A stretch of DNA of 64,000 nt from VXPW01 sp965115815 (GTDB lineage Bacteria > Pseudomonadota > Alphaproteobacteria > TMED109), in assembly GCA_965115815.1 (NCBI GenBank), contig OZ220465.1:1550001-1614000 (forward strand). The letters are read 5' to 3'. Shown here in pieces: positions 55,436-64,000 of the stretch (the first letter of the stretch is position 1; every line of letters begins with the position of its first letter). Both the position numbers and the translations under genes were made by a program. The notes under the pieces were generated by a model. The model had not been told where the DNA came from. It did not search any database and worked only from the letters and a program-made list of their open reading frames with translations.

Positions 55436-56170
55436 ATGGCGAAGCTCAGCCACGAAACCGTCGAGAAGAGCTCGATCCTGATGCTGGTACTGACGCTGGT
55501 CGTCGTGTCCATCGGCGGACTGGTGGAAATCGTGCCGCTCTACTACCTCGACAGCACGATCGAGAAGGTCCGCGGCATGCGGCCCTACTCGCCGCTCGAA
55601 CTGGCCGGGCGCAACATCTATGTCCGCGAGGGCTGCTACAACTGCCACTCGCAGATGGTGCGCTCGCTCCGCGACGAGGTGGACCGCTACGGGCATTACA
55701 GCCTGGCGGCGGAGAGCATGTACGACCGTCCGTTCCAGTGGGGATCCAAACGGACCGGGCCGGACCTTGCGCGCGTCGGCGGCCGCTATTCCGACGACTG
55801 GCACCGCGAACATCTGATCCGCCCGAAGAACGTGGTGCCGGAATCGATCATGCCCGGTTACGCCTTCCTGATGGAACGTCCGGCCGATCTGGGCGGCATC
55901 GAGGCCGACCTCCGCGCCCAGGCCGCGCTGGGCGTTCCCTATACGGCGGAGATGATCGCGAACGCCCGCACCGACGCAGTCGCGCAGGCGGATCCGGAAT
56001 CGGACGGGGCGGAAGCGGTACCGGAGCGCTACCCGAAGGCCCAGGTCCGCGACTTCGACGGCAATCCCGACAGGGTCTCGGAAATGGACGCGCTGATCGC
56101 CTATCTGCAGATGCTCGGCACGCTGGTGGATTTCGACGCCTACCGCGCCGAGGGCGAATCGCTTCGCTGA
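55436..56170 (+). CDS. ccoO: cbb3 oxidase subunit II (mono-heme cytochrome c)
   Basis: 244 residues: an N-terminal membrane anchor (SSILMLVLTLVVVSIGGLVE), the heme-c site CYNCHSQM, and PENVVP/SIMPGYAFL carrying the likely axial Met. It passes electrons to CcoN. Start ATG 55436 follows ccoN closely; the gene itself is intact. Confidence 0.93.
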   Translation: MAKLSHETVEKSSILMLVLTLVVVSIGGLVEIVPLYYLDSTIEKVRGMRPYSPLELAGRNIYVREGCYNCHSQMVRSLRDEVDRYGHYSLAAESMYDRPFQWGSKRTGPDLARVGGRYSDDWHREHLIRPKNVVPESIMPGYAFLMERPADLGGIEADLRAQAALGVPYTAEMIANARTDAVAQADPESDGAEAVPERYPKAQVRDFDGNPDRVSEMDALIAYLQMLGTLVDFDAYRAEGESLR

Positions 56171-56183
56171 GGAGGGCTGGATC

Positions 56184-56333
56184 ATGGAGTACGAGTCGGT
56201 CCGCACCTTCGCCGCCACTTGGGGGTTGGTCGCGCTGGTCGTCATGTTCCTCGCCGCCGTCGTCCATGCGCTCCGGCCGCGCAACCGCGCCAGGTTTCGG
56301 GATGCGGCGAGCATTCCGTTCAAGGAGGACTGA
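56184..56333 (+). CDS. ccoQ: cbb3 oxidase subunit CcoQ
   Basis: A 49-residue protein from ATG 56184 to TGA 56333: MEYESVRTFAATWGLVALVV, then MFLAAVVHALRPRNRARFRD and a short end. A single membrane helix with a basic tail in the ccoO-ccoP gap is diagnostic of CcoQ, which stabilises the oxidase. The ribosome-binding site is GAGGAGG at 56170. Confidence 0.88.
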   Translation: MEYESVRTFAATWGLVALVVMFLAAVVHALRPRNRARFRDAASIPFKED

Positions 56334-56335
56334 AG

Positions 56336-57199
56336 ATGGCCGGGAGGAGCGGTCCGTCCGATGTCGCCCCGACCACCGGGCATGAGTGGGACGGCATTAC
56401 CGAACTCGACCAGCCCTTGCCCCGCTGGTGGCTCTGGACCTTCTACGCCACCGTGATCTGGTCCGTCGGCTACTGGATCGCCATGCCGGCCTGGCCGCTG
56501 GTCGAGGACTACACGCGGGGCGTGCTCGGCTATTCGCAGCGCGCGGTCGTCGCGGAGCGGCTGGCCGACAACCGGGCCCTGCAGGCCCGGTACGTCGAAC
56601 GGATTGCAGCGGCGCCGCTGGAGGACATCCGGGCCGATCCCGAACTCCTGTCCTTCGCGCTTGCCGGCGGGCGGTCGGCATTCGCCGTCAACTGCTCCCA
56701 GTGCCACGGTTCGGGTGCGGAAGGCTCGGTCGGATACCCCAACCTCAACGACGACGACTGGCTCTGGGGCGGCAGTCTGGAGGAGATCGCCTACACGATC
56801 CGGCACGGGATCCGAAACGAGAGCGATGACGACGCGAGATTCAACGAAATGCCCGCCTACGGCCGCGACGAACTGCTCGACGCCGAACAGATCGAGGCGG
56901 TCGTTCGCTACACGATGTCGCTGTCGGCCGGTGGAGACGCGGCGGCGGAAGGCGCAGGCGCAGGGCTCTTCGCCGAGCAATGCGCCGTCTGCCACGGCGA
57001 GGACGGCAAGGGCATCATGGAACTGGGCGCTCCCAACCTCACCGACGCGATCTGGCTCTATGGCGGGGATTACCGGTCGGTCCGCGCGCAGGTCGAGAAC
57101 CCGCGGAGCGGCGTGATGCCGAATTGGGGCGGTCGACTGCCCCCGGAAACGATCAAGCAGCTCGCGATCCACGTCCATTCGCTGGGCGGCGGCACCTAG
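56336..57199 (+). CDS. ccoP: cbb3 oxidase subunit III (di-heme cytochrome c)
   Basis: 287 residues: short cytoplasmic N-terminus, WDGITELDQPLPRWWLWTFY, a membrane helix, then two cytochrome c domains with CSQCHGSG and CAVCHGEDGKG. Axial Met candidates lie in NEMPAYG and GVMPNWGG. It is the electron entry subunit. ATG 56336 is two bases after ccoQ, behind CAAGGAGG. Confidence 0.93.
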   Translation: MAGRSGPSDVAPTTGHEWDGITELDQPLPRWWLWTFYATVIWSVGYWIAMPAWPLVEDYTRGVLGYSQRAVVAERLADNRALQARYVERIAAAPLEDIRADPELLSFALAGGRSAFAVNCSQCHGSGAEGSVGYPNLNDDDWLWGGSLEEIAYTIRHGIRNESDDDARFNEMPAYGRDELLDAEQIEAVVRYTMSLSAGGDAAAEGAGAGLFAEQCAVCHGEDGKGIMELGAPNLTDAIWLYGGDYRSVRAQVENPRSGVMPNWGGRLPPETIKQLAIHVHSLGGGT

Positions 57200-57269
57200 C
57201 CTGCCTTTCTCCGGGGCCGCGGCGCGCTGCCGGCGCACGGACGAGGCGCTCCGGGTCGGGCATGCAGCG

Positions 57270-58748
57270 ATGAATGCAGCACCCTCCCAGTCGCCCGCCG
57301 CCGAGGTCGAACGGATCGAAGTCGAGCCGGTCAACGCCGCCGCGCGCCGTCCGCTGTACGCAAAACGGACCAAGATCTTCCCGCGCGCCGTTGCCGGACG
57401 CTACCGGGCCGGGAAGTGGGCCGTGCTCGCGGCCACGCTCGGGGTCTACTACCTCCTGCCCTGGATCCGATGGGATCGGGGTCCGAACGCGCCCGACCAA
57501 GCGGTGCTGATCGACTTTCCCGGTCAGCGCTTCTACTTCTTCTTCATCGAGATTTGGCCGCAGGAGGTCTATTACGTGACCGGCCTGCTGATCCTTGCGG
57601 CCCTCGCCCTGTTCCTCGTGACCAGCATCGCCGGCCGCGTCTGGTGCGGATACGCCTGTCCCCAGACGGTCTGGACCGACCTGTTCCTGTGGGTCGAGCG
57701 GCGCGTCGACGGCGACCGCAATGCGCGCATGCGCCTCGACCGCGCGCGCTGGACCGGGCGGAAGCTGGTCAGGCGGGCGGCGAAACACGGGATCTGGCTG
57801 CTGATCGCAGTCGCCACCGGGGGTGCCTGGGTGTTCTATTTCGCAGACGCGCCGACCCTCGCCGCCGACCTCGCCCGGTTCGATGCGCCGACGGTGTCCT
57901 ACCTGTTCATCGGGGTACTCACCGGCACCACCTATCTGCTGGCCGGCCATGCGCGCGAACAGGTTTGCACCTACATGTGCCCGTGGCCGCGCATCCAGGG
58001 CGCGATGCTCGACGAGCACTCCCTGCTGGTGACCTACCGTCGGAAGCGCGGCGAGCCGCGAGGCCCCCACAAGAGGGGCCAGGGCTGGGAGGGGCGGGGG
58101 GACTGCGTCGATTGCAGGGCCTGCGTCGCCGTCTGCCCGATGGGAATCGACATTCGTGACGGCAACCAGCTCGAATGCATCAACTGCGCTCTCTGCGTCG
58201 ATGCGTGCAACGACATCATGGACCGGGTCGGCCGGCCGCGCGGCCTGATCGCCTACGACACCCTGGCCGGCCTTGCGGACCCGTCCGAGGACGCGGCAGG
58301 GCGGTCGCTCTGGCACCGCCTGCGTCTCCTGCGCCCGCGCACCGTGTTGTATGCCGTATCAATGACGCTGGTCGGCGCAGTCATGCTCGCAACCTTGCTT
58401 TCCCGCAACGACACGGAGATTACGGTCCTGCGGGACCGCAACCCGCTGTTCGTCCAGTTGTCCGATGGCAGCTTCCGCAACGGCTACACGGTCAAGCTCC
58501 GGAACAAGCGGCATGAGACCCGCCGGTTCCGCATCCTGGCGGAAGGGCTGCCCCGGGCCGCCCTTTCTGCGGTGGGAGGCGGCGGCGAGGTGTCGGTCGG
58601 GCCGGACCGGCTTCGTACCGTCCGCATCTACGTGGCCGCGCCGGTCTCGGCAACGCCGGAGGCCGTGACCCGGTTCGACATCGTGGCGGCCGACCTGGAG
58701 ACCGGTCAACGCTATCCGCACGCCACGACCTTCCGGCGGGCGGAATGA
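57270..58748 (+). CDS. ccoG: cbb3 assembly ferredoxin-like protein CcoG
   Basis: 492 residues. Membrane helices surround GRVWCGYACPQTVWTDLFLW and VCTYMCPWPRIQGAMLDEHS. Two 4Fe-4S sites follow: CVDCRACVAVCP and CINCALCVDACND. A C-terminal Ig-like domain is present. CcoG reduces copper for delivery to the oxidase. The end overlaps ccoH (ATGA). Confidence 0.92.
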   Translation: MNAAPSQSPAAEVERIEVEPVNAAARRPLYAKRTKIFPRAVAGRYRAGKWAVLAATLGVYYLLPWIRWDRGPNAPDQAVLIDFPGQRFYFFFIEIWPQEVYYVTGLLILAALALFLVTSIAGRVWCGYACPQTVWTDLFLWVERRVDGDRNARMRLDRARWTGRKLVRRAAKHGIWLLIAVATGGAWVFYFADAPTLAADLARFDAPTVSYLFIGVLTGTTYLLAGHAREQVCTYMCPWPRIQGAMLDEHSLLVTYRRKRGEPRGPHKRGQGWEGRGDCVDCRACVAVCPMGIDIRDGNQLECINCALCVDACNDIMDRVGRPRGLIAYDTLAGLADPSEDAAGRSLWHRLRLLRPRTVLYAVSMTLVGAVMLATLLSRNDTEITVLRDRNPLFVQLSDGSFRNGYTVKLRNKRHETRRFRILAEGLPRAALSAVGGGGEVSVGPDRLRTVRIYVAAPVSATPEAVTRFDIVAADLETGQRYPHATTFRRAE

Positions 58749-59257
58749 GCGCCGCTCCGGGAAGCGGACGGCAAACTTCCGGTCGGCGGGTCGCCACGCT
58801 GACAGGCCGGCGCGTAGGGGCGATGCTGATCGGGTTCTTCCTCCTGGTGTTCGCCGTCAACGGAGTGTTCGTCTATGTGTCGCTGCGTTCCCATCCCGGC
58901 ACGACTACCCGGGATGCCTATCGCGAAGGATTGGAATACAACCGGGTGCTGGAGAGTGCCGAACGCCAGCAGGCGCTCGGCTGGCGCGCGCAGGTCCTCG
59001 AGGGGGACGGAACGCTCCGCCTGATCCTGAAGGATGCTGCCGGCGCGGCCGTGGCCGGGCTCTCCGGACAGGCGCAGGTCGGCCGGCCGGCCAGCGATTC
59101 CGAAGACCGCACCCTGGACATCGTCGAGACCGCCCCCGGAATCTATGGGACCGAGGGCCCGCCTCTCGGGCGGGGGCGCTGGAAGGCCGTCATCGAGATG
59201 CGGGACGGGGCCGGGCGGCGCTTCCGGGTCGAAGACGAGCTTCTGGTGATGCGGTGA
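58745..59257 (+). CDS. ccoH: cbb3 assembly protein CcoH (FixH family)
   Basis: 170 residues: one N-terminal membrane helix (VGAMLIGFFLLVFAVNGVFV), YVSLRSHPGTTTRDAYREGL, then a periplasmic beta-rich FixH domain ending in RFRVEDELLVMR. It lies between ccoG and ccoI, overlapping both. Confidence 0.88.
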   Translation: MSAAPGSGRQTSGRRVATLTGRRVGAMLIGFFLLVFAVNGVFVYVSLRSHPGTTTRDAYREGLEYNRVLESAERQQALGWRAQVLEGDGTLRLILKDAAGAAVAGLSGQAQVGRPASDSEDRTLDIVETAPGIYGTEGPPLGRGRWKAVIEMRDGAGRRFRVEDELLVMR

Positions 59258-61467
59258 GTGCGCCGGCCGGAACGCCCGCTGCCCCGGTCGACGACCTTTC
59301 GGCCTTCGTGGAGCGCGACGGGAAAGGCACGGCCTCGCTCCATCTGCTCGTGAACGGTGTGCGTTGCGCGCATTGCATGGCCACCATCGAGAGCGCCATG
59401 CGCGCGGTGCCGGGCATGGTCGATGCGCGGGTGAACCTCACGGCCCGCAGGCTGCGCCTTGCGTGGCGCGACGGCGCGGCCGATCCCGGAGCCTTGGTGG
59501 GGCGGCTCGACCGGCTGGGCTATCCGGCGGTGCCGTACAGTCCTGCGGCGTTCTCCAGCGCCAGTCGGCGGGAGGAGGCGGGCCTGTTGCGCGCGCTCGC
59601 GGTTGCCGGATTCGCTGCGGGAAACGTGATGCTTCTGTCCATTGCGGTCTGGGCGGGTGGCGCCTCCGGCATGGCGGACGCCACGAGGGCGCTGATGCAC
59701 TGGATTTCGGCGCTGGTCGCCCTGCCGGCGATCGCCTATGCATGCCGGCCGTTCTTCCGCTCGGCCGCCGGAGCGCTCGCCGCGCGCCGCGTCAACATGG
59801 ATCTGCCGATTTCGGTAGCGGTATGCGTCACTGCCGCGATCAGCTTCGCCGAACTGATTTCGGAGCGCCCGGACGTGTATTTCGACGCCGCGCTCATGCT
59901 GCTGTTCTTCCTGCTGGTCGGCCGCTATCTCGACCTCAGGACGCGCGGCGCGATGCGCTCCACGGCGGAGAACCTGGCGGCACTCGCGGCGGAGCCGGCG
60001 ACCGTGCTCCGCCCGGACGGCGTGCGCGAGCTCGTCCCGGCCCGCGCCGTCCGGCCCGGCTCCAGGGTTCTGGTCGCGGCCGGACAACGGATTCCGGTGG
60101 ACGGAGAGATTCTCTCGGGCCGGACGGTCATCGACCGCAGCCTGCTGACGGGCGAGGCGACGCCGGAAGCCGTCCTGCCGGGAGATCGGGTCCATGCCGG
60201 CACGGTCAATGCGGGCGGTCCCGTGACCTTGGATGCCATCGCGGTCGGCGACGGCACGGTGCTGCACGAGATCACACGGCTGGCGGAGGCCGCCGAGCAG
60301 GGCCGGTCGGCCTACGTGCGCCTCGCCGACCGGGCGGCCCGGCTCTACGCGCCCGTCGTGCACGGGCTGGCGCTGTTCGCGTTCGCCGGCTGGTGGGGTC
60401 TTGGCGGGCTGCCCCTCCGCGATGCACTGCTGATCGGCGTCGCGGTGCTCATCATCACCTGCCCCTGCGCGCTCGGGCTGGCCGTGCCCGCCGTGCAGGT
60501 GGTCGCCTGCAACCGGTTGCTGAGGAACGGTGTCCTGGTCAAGGCCGGGGACGCCTTGGAACGCCTCGCCGCCGTCGATACCGTCCTGCTCGACAAGACC
60601 GGCACGCTGACCTGCGGCCGGCCCGAGCTGGTCGGGTGCGACGAGATTCGGGACGACGACCTCTCTCTGGCGGCCTCGCTGGCGGGTGCGAGCCGGCATC
60701 CGCTGTGCCGGTCCGTGCTCAGGGCCGTTGACCCCGTTCCGGTCCGGGAGGATGTCTACGAGGAGACGGCGATGGGCCTCGCCGCCGGATCCGGCGCGGA
60801 CGAGGTCCGCCTCGGCAATCGTGCCTGGTGCGGGATTTCCGGGCCCGTCGGCGGCGATCCGGACGGACCCGAATTGTGGCTTCGCCGACCGGGCCGGACC
60901 ACGGTGCAGTTCAGCTTCGCGGATCGCCTCCGCCCGGATGCGCCGGCCTTCGTCGCTTGGCTGAAGGAGCAGGGGTTCGCCGTCGAACTGTTCTCCGGCG
61001 ACCGGGCGCCGGCCGTCCGCAGCGTTGCCGAAAGCCTCGGGATCGAGGCCTGGCAGGCGGAGGCCCGCCCCGCCGAAAAGCTCGCACGGCTGGACGCGCT
61101 GAGACAGGCGGGCCGTCGCGCGCTGATGGTGGGCGACGGGCTGAACGACGCGCCGTCGCTGGCCGGTGCCGATGCCTCCATTTCGCCGGCGGCGGGCGCC
61201 GACCTCGCACAGACGGCGGCGGATCTCGTCTTCCAGGGCGACCGTCTCGAAAGCGTCGCCATCGCCATCCGGACTGCGCGCCGGGCGAGAAGGCTCGTGT
61301 TCCAGAACTTCGCGCTGGCCGCGACCTACAATGCGCTCGCGGTGCCGCTCGCGGTCGCGGGCCACGTCACGCCGCTGATCGCGGCGGCCGCCATGTCGGC
61401 CTCGTCCATCGCAGTCACGCTCAATGCGCTGCGCCTGGGACGCGCGGGCCGGAGCCCGTTCGCATGA
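59254..61467 (+). CDS. ccoI: Copper-translocating P-type ATPase CcoI (FixI)
   Basis: 737 residues from GTG 59254. The N-terminal HMA domain binds metal through VRCAHCMATIE. It has the phosphatase SLLTGEATPEAV, the metal-site CPC in IITCPCALGLAVPAVQ, the phosphorylated Asp in LLDKTGTLTCGRP, and the hinge GDGLNDAPSLAGAD. It supplies copper for the CcoN active site. Overlaps ccoH (GTGA) and ccoS (ATGA). Confidence 0.93.
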   Translation: MSAPAGTPAAPVDDLSAFVERDGKGTASLHLLVNGVRCAHCMATIESAMRAVPGMVDARVNLTARRLRLAWRDGAADPGALVGRLDRLGYPAVPYSPAAFSSASRREEAGLLRALAVAGFAAGNVMLLSIAVWAGGASGMADATRALMHWISALVALPAIAYACRPFFRSAAGALAARRVNMDLPISVAVCVTAAISFAELISERPDVYFDAALMLLFFLLVGRYLDLRTRGAMRSTAENLAALAAEPATVLRPDGVRELVPARAVRPGSRVLVAAGQRIPVDGEILSGRTVIDRSLLTGEATPEAVLPGDRVHAGTVNAGGPVTLDAIAVGDGTVLHEITRLAEAAEQGRSAYVRLADRAARLYAPVVHGLALFAFAGWWGLGGLPLRDALLIGVAVLIITCPCALGLAVPAVQVVACNRLLRNGVLVKAGDALERLAAVDTVLLDKTGTLTCGRPELVGCDEIRDDDLSLAASLAGASRHPLCRSVLRAVDPVPVREDVYEETAMGLAAGSGADEVRLGNRAWCGISGPVGGDPDGPELWLRRPGRTTVQFSFADRLRPDAPAFVAWLKEQGFAVELFSGDRAPAVRSVAESLGIEAWQAEARPAEKLARLDALRQAGRRALMVGDGLNDAPSLAGADASISPAAGADLAQTAADLVFQGDRLESVAIAIRTARRARRLVFQNFALAATYNALAVPLAVAGHVTPLIAAAAMSASSIAVTLNALRLGRAGRSPFA

Positions 61468-61622
61468 ACATGCTGCTGATCCTCATTCCGGCCGCCCTGC
61501 TGCTGGGCCTGGTCGGCCTCGGCGCCTTCCTCTGGGCCTTGAAGAGCGGACAGTTCGACGATCTCGACGGTGCTTCGGAGCGCATCCTGATCGACGAGGA
61601 GGAACCCGACCGCGGCGACTGA
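61464..61622 (+). CDS. ccoS: cbb3 maturation protein CcoS
   Basis: A 52-residue single-pass protein: MNMLLILIPAALLLGLVGLG, AFLWALKSGQFDDLDGASER, then an acidic tail. The LKSGQFDDLDG motif is typical of CcoS, required for metal and heme insertion in CcoN. It is the last gene of the cluster. Confidence 0.9.
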   Translation: MNMLLILIPAALLLGLVGLGAFLWALKSGQFDDLDGASERILIDEEEPDRGD

Positions 61623-61638
61623 GCCGCTGCCGGTCCGG

Positions 61639-62421
61639 CTATGCGGGTTCCCCGTCCGCCACGCCGAGCACATCGCGGTAGCAATGCCAGGTTGCGTGGC
61701 CCAATAGCGGGAAGAACAGGATCAGCCCCAGAAACAGCGTCGCGATGCCGATGGCGGTGCAGATCGCGATCAGCCACGCCCACAGCATCATGGGCACGAA
61801 ATGGTCGCGGACGGAGGCGAGGCTTGCGAGGGTCGCCGTCATCGCATCGACTTCCCGGTCCATGATCAGCGGGATGGAAACCGCCGAAATCGCGTAGGCC
61901 GCGAAGGCAAGCACGGCCCCGGTCGCGGTGCCGACCGCGAGGAAGGCCGCGCCCTGTACGGACAGGAACAGCGACTCGAACAGGTCGTCGAGCGGTGGCG
62001 TCGAAGAGCCGAAGAAGAGCGCGAACAGCAGCGTCGCAATCCGAATCCACAGGAGCGCGAACAACAGCAGCACCATCCCCATGTAGGCAAGCTGCAGGGG
62101 CGCATGCCGAACCGCGCCCAGCACGTCCGGCAGGTCGAACTCGGCCCCCTCCTGGTACCGACGGCTCATCTCGTACAGGCCGACCGCGATGAGGGGGCCG
62201 CCGAACATGAAGCCGGCCGCCAGCGGCAGGAACAGATAGATCGCGTTGGCGAAATAGAGGCAGGCCAGCACGGCCCAGCTCAGGAGCGCGACGAACAGGC
62301 CGTAGCCCAAGCTGATCGCCGGGCGCCGCCACAGGTCGCTCCATCCTGCGGACATCCAGTGCCAGACATGGTCCGACCGGATGGGCCGAACCCGGATATC
62401 GGCCAGAGACACCGCATTCAT
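61639..62421 (-). CDS. DUF2189 membrane protein
   Basis: 260 residues, start ATG 62421. The DUF2189 pattern is clear: VWHWMSAGWSDLWRRPAISL, GYGLFVALLSWAVLACLYF, LPLAAGFMFGGPLIAVGLYE and SAVSIPLIMDREVDAMTATL, with about six membrane helices. The function is unknown, but it often sits near respiratory oxidase genes in Alphaproteobacteria. It is convergent with ccoS. Confidence 0.85.
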   Translation of the reverse strand: MNAVSLADIRVRPIRSDHVWHWMSAGWSDLWRRPAISLGYGLFVALLSWAVLACLYFANAIYLFLPLAAGFMFGGPLIAVGLYEMSRRYQEGAEFDLPDVLGAVRHAPLQLAYMGMVLLLFALLWIRIATLLFALFFGSSTPPLDDLFESLFLSVQGAAFLAVGTATGAVLAFAAYAISAVSIPLIMDREVDAMTATLASLASVRDHFVPMMLWAWLIAICTAIGIATLFLGLILFFPLLGHATWHCYRDVLGVADGEPA

Positions 62422-62742
62422 GGTCGTGCTCCTGTGCTTCCATCCAGGACCGTCGCGGGTCCATGGGCCGCCCGCAGCCGGAAAACTCGCGTTCGGCGCG
62501 GGGTTTTCGCACCCTGACCCTTCACACTATGGCGCAGGCGGCCCCCTCGGTCCACCGGGGCATCATGGACGGTGGTGCCGGAACCGGCCACCTTGACCGG
62601 GCGGACGGACGATGCGAATCCGAACCGTGCCGGCGACGTGTTCGACGGTTTTCCGCCGGACGACATCGCCCGGGAGTTCAGGACCGGATCGAACGCCGGA
62701 TGAGTTCCCTCCCTGATGTGAGCAGGAGGGTGTACCCACGAC

Positions 62743-62921
62743 GATCCCACGCTGCTAATCCAGCGGCGACCGGCGAGATTTTTCGGTCTGCGTCGCGCTG
62801 CAATCGTGCTGCCAAGGCTCAATTAGACCTTCTCGGCGCGAAAATTGCGATCAAGGGGCGATCTGTGATGACGCAAGCCCCAACGCACTCGGATTTCGCG
62901 TCTCGGAATCAGCGTGGGATC
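62743..62921 (+). repeat. Dispersed MITE-like repeat, copy B
   Basis: The opposite-orientation partner of 14842-15024, with inverted ends GATCCCACGCTG and GATCCCACGCTGATTCC. It contains the same short frame (MTQAPTHSDFASRNQRGIIV). The 320 bases before it, upstream of the DUF2189 gene, hold no gene. The other repeat, shared with 7995-8060, follows at 62936-62993. Confidence 0.75.
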
Positions 62922-62993
62922 ATCGTGGCTTGGGAAGGGCACCGAAACTCTTATAACACCGTGTTTTTTGGAATCCCTTGTTAGACATGGGCC

Positions 62994-63215
62994 AAGGGGT
63001 TTGGCCCCGGTCTGCTGGAACTCGTCTCGCGCCACGACGGCGATACGCTCAGGGCTGTCCACACGGTCCGGTTCGAGACCGCCGTCTATGTACTGCACGC
63101 CTTTCAGAAGAAGGCTCGGCGGGGCATCGCCACACCGAAGCGGGAACTCGACTTGGTGCGCCAGCGCCTTCGGGCTGCCGAGCGGCACTACCGTGACACC
63201 CATCGTGGAGGCTGA
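62994..63215 (+). pseudogene. HigB/RelE-type toxin, 5'-truncated
   Basis: From KGFGPGLLELVSRHDGDTLR the frame follows the phage-derived Gp49/HigB toxin family to its end (VHTVRFETAVYVLHAFQKKA, ATPKRELDLVRQRLRAAERH). The first 35-40 residues of the family are missing: the sequence upstream is the dispersed repeat, with no start codon in place. It ends 4 bases before the antitoxin gene. Confidence 0.75.
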
Positions 63216-63219
63216 CGAC

Positions 63220-63534
63220 ATGGAATCCAGCGATATCCCCGTCGAGCGCGGGAGCGGCAACGTCTTCGCCGACCGCGGCCTTTCCGATGCCGACGCGCAC
63301 CTGGTCAAGGCCGAACTCGTCAGCCAGCGCGGCATCACCCAGACCGAGGCCGCCCGGCTGCTCGGTCTCTCCCAGCCCGACGTCTCCCGGCTGCTGCGCG
63401 GCGACTTCCGCGAATACTCGCTGGAGCGCCTGTTCCGCCTGCTGACCACGCTCGGCCGGGACATCGAGATTGTCATCCGGCAGCCGCGTTCGGCCTCCGG
63501 GGGTAAACTCCGCATCGTCGCCGACGCCGTCTGA
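63220..63534 (+). CDS. HigA-type XRE antitoxin
   Basis: 104 residues from ATG 63220: HTH motif VSQRGITQTEAARLLGLSQP followed by DVSRLLRGDFREYSLERLFR, and the C-terminal LGRDIEIVIRQPRSAS typical of antitoxins partnered with Gp49/HigB toxins. The antitoxin is complete while its toxin is truncated, so it is now an orphan regulator. The region to 63800 has no gene. Confidence 0.8.
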   Translation: MESSDIPVERGSGNVFADRGLSDADAHLVKAELVSQRGITQTEAARLLGLSQPDVSRLLRGDFREYSLERLFRLLTTLGRDIEIVIRQPRSASGGKLRIVADAV

Positions 63535-63814
63535 CCGTACCGTCTCCGGCGCGGCATCCGGCCGGCCGCCCTGCTGCGCAGCCGTCCGGGCTTGTCCGCG
63601 ATACGTCAGCCATCGCCAGGCACCCCATGCGGGAAGGCTCGGTGCCGCCGCGCGGAGAACGATGGCCACGGGGCCGAACAGCTCGGCGAAGACCGGCGCC
63701 CATCAAGGCCAGCGCGCCGAGCGCGGGCTCACGCCACCGGATTGGCGTTTGCGTTACTTGTTGCCTTTTCGGCTTTTATGGGCCATTGTTCATCCAGACG
63801 AAGGAGGCGCCGAA

Positions 63815-64000
63815 ATGGAACCGAAGACAGCGACGGCGTACGGCATTCCGAGCGAACGCGATGCGACGCTCGCCGGGCGGGCGGGCCGGGCGCTGGAGGC
63901 CTTGACCGACGGGACGCAGCCGGTACCGGCGCGCTTCGGAGACCGGACCGTCGATCTCCCGGCGCCGGCGGTGCGGCTGCTCCGGGAGGTTCTCGACCGG
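63815..64000 (+). CDS. Antitoxin-like (excisionase/HTH family) protein, partial
   Basis: ATG 63815 lies behind a perfect AAGGAGG (63801-63807). The first 62 residues (YGIPSERDATLAGRAGRALE, VDLPAPAVRLLREVLDR) match the N-terminus of HTH/excisionase-type antitoxins of PIN toxin pairs, whose helix-turn-helix would follow beyond the window. The gene is cut by the window edge. Confidence 0.55.
   Translation, partial: MEPKTATAYGIPSERDATLAGRAGRALEALTDGTQPVPARFGDRTVDLPAPAVRLLREVLDR

Noticed and set aside
54308..57373. Very long open frame (about 1000 codons) opposite the cco genes
   Set aside because: It is antisense to ccoN, ccoO and ccoP, has shadow-like His/Arg/Pro composition and no domain; long antisense frames are common in high-GC DNA.

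Overview
The window is high-GC DNA from an alphaproteobacterium, probably Rhodospirillales-like. The lineage call is inferred from gene order: dapA-smpB-folK-rpoZ-rsh(spoT)-pyrE-DUF2062-pdxJ-acpS-lepB-rnc-era-recO-parC on one strand, many joined by ATGA or GTGA overlaps, and a ccoNOQP-ccoGHIS cbb3 oxidase cluster. BamE, a DUF177/YceD protein and a PhyH dioxygenase add to this. No rRNA, tRNA or CRISPR array was found.

Layout. (1) 1-15.7 kb is a decayed, transposon-rich stretch. A small IS66-derived MITE (8-bp duplication CATGGGGA) is split by a larger block of two ISNCY-type elements flanking an IS630 element. Then come a DUF177 gene, two IS5-type elements, a TbpB-like lipoprotein with an RTX fragment behind a poly-G promoter, and a broken TPP-enzyme gene. 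(2) 15.7-31 kb is the housekeeping block from bamE to parC. (3) 31.0-35.4 kb is an IS66 element whose two ends were invaded by an ISNCY element and two 193-bp MITEs. (4) 35.4-50.1 kb is a defence-like island. It holds a ubiquitin-like conjugation cassette (Ubl, E2-like, JAB-E1 fusion), a divergent XRE-ImmA/IrrE regulator with a PIN protein, a truncated IS66 carrying a nested IS4/Tn5-type element with a DruA-like (DUF4338) N-terminus, an MmeI-type IIL restriction-modification enzyme, and an AAA-ATPase/PD-(D/E)XK protein. (5) 51.5-62.4 kb is the cbb3 oxidase operon with its assembly genes. Its catalytic gene ccoN is cut by a complete IS66 copy with a perfect 8-bp duplication. (6) 62.4-64 kb has a decayed HigB toxin with intact HigA, and the start of another antitoxin-like gene.

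How it fits together. The housekeeping block serves stringent response, pyrimidine, pyridoxal, acyl-carrier-protein, secretion, RNA-processing and chromosome functions. The cco genes build a high-affinity terminal oxidase that should not work while ccoN is interrupted. The Ubl cassette is the most interesting system: three overlapping genes for conjugation and deconjugation, with a divergent regulator and a PIN protein, and a fourth gene cut by an IS66 end. The mobile elements have left a readable history. IS66 ends have served repeatedly as targets for ISNCY-type elements and MITEs that duplicate six bases (TATCTA, TAGATA, TAGTTA).
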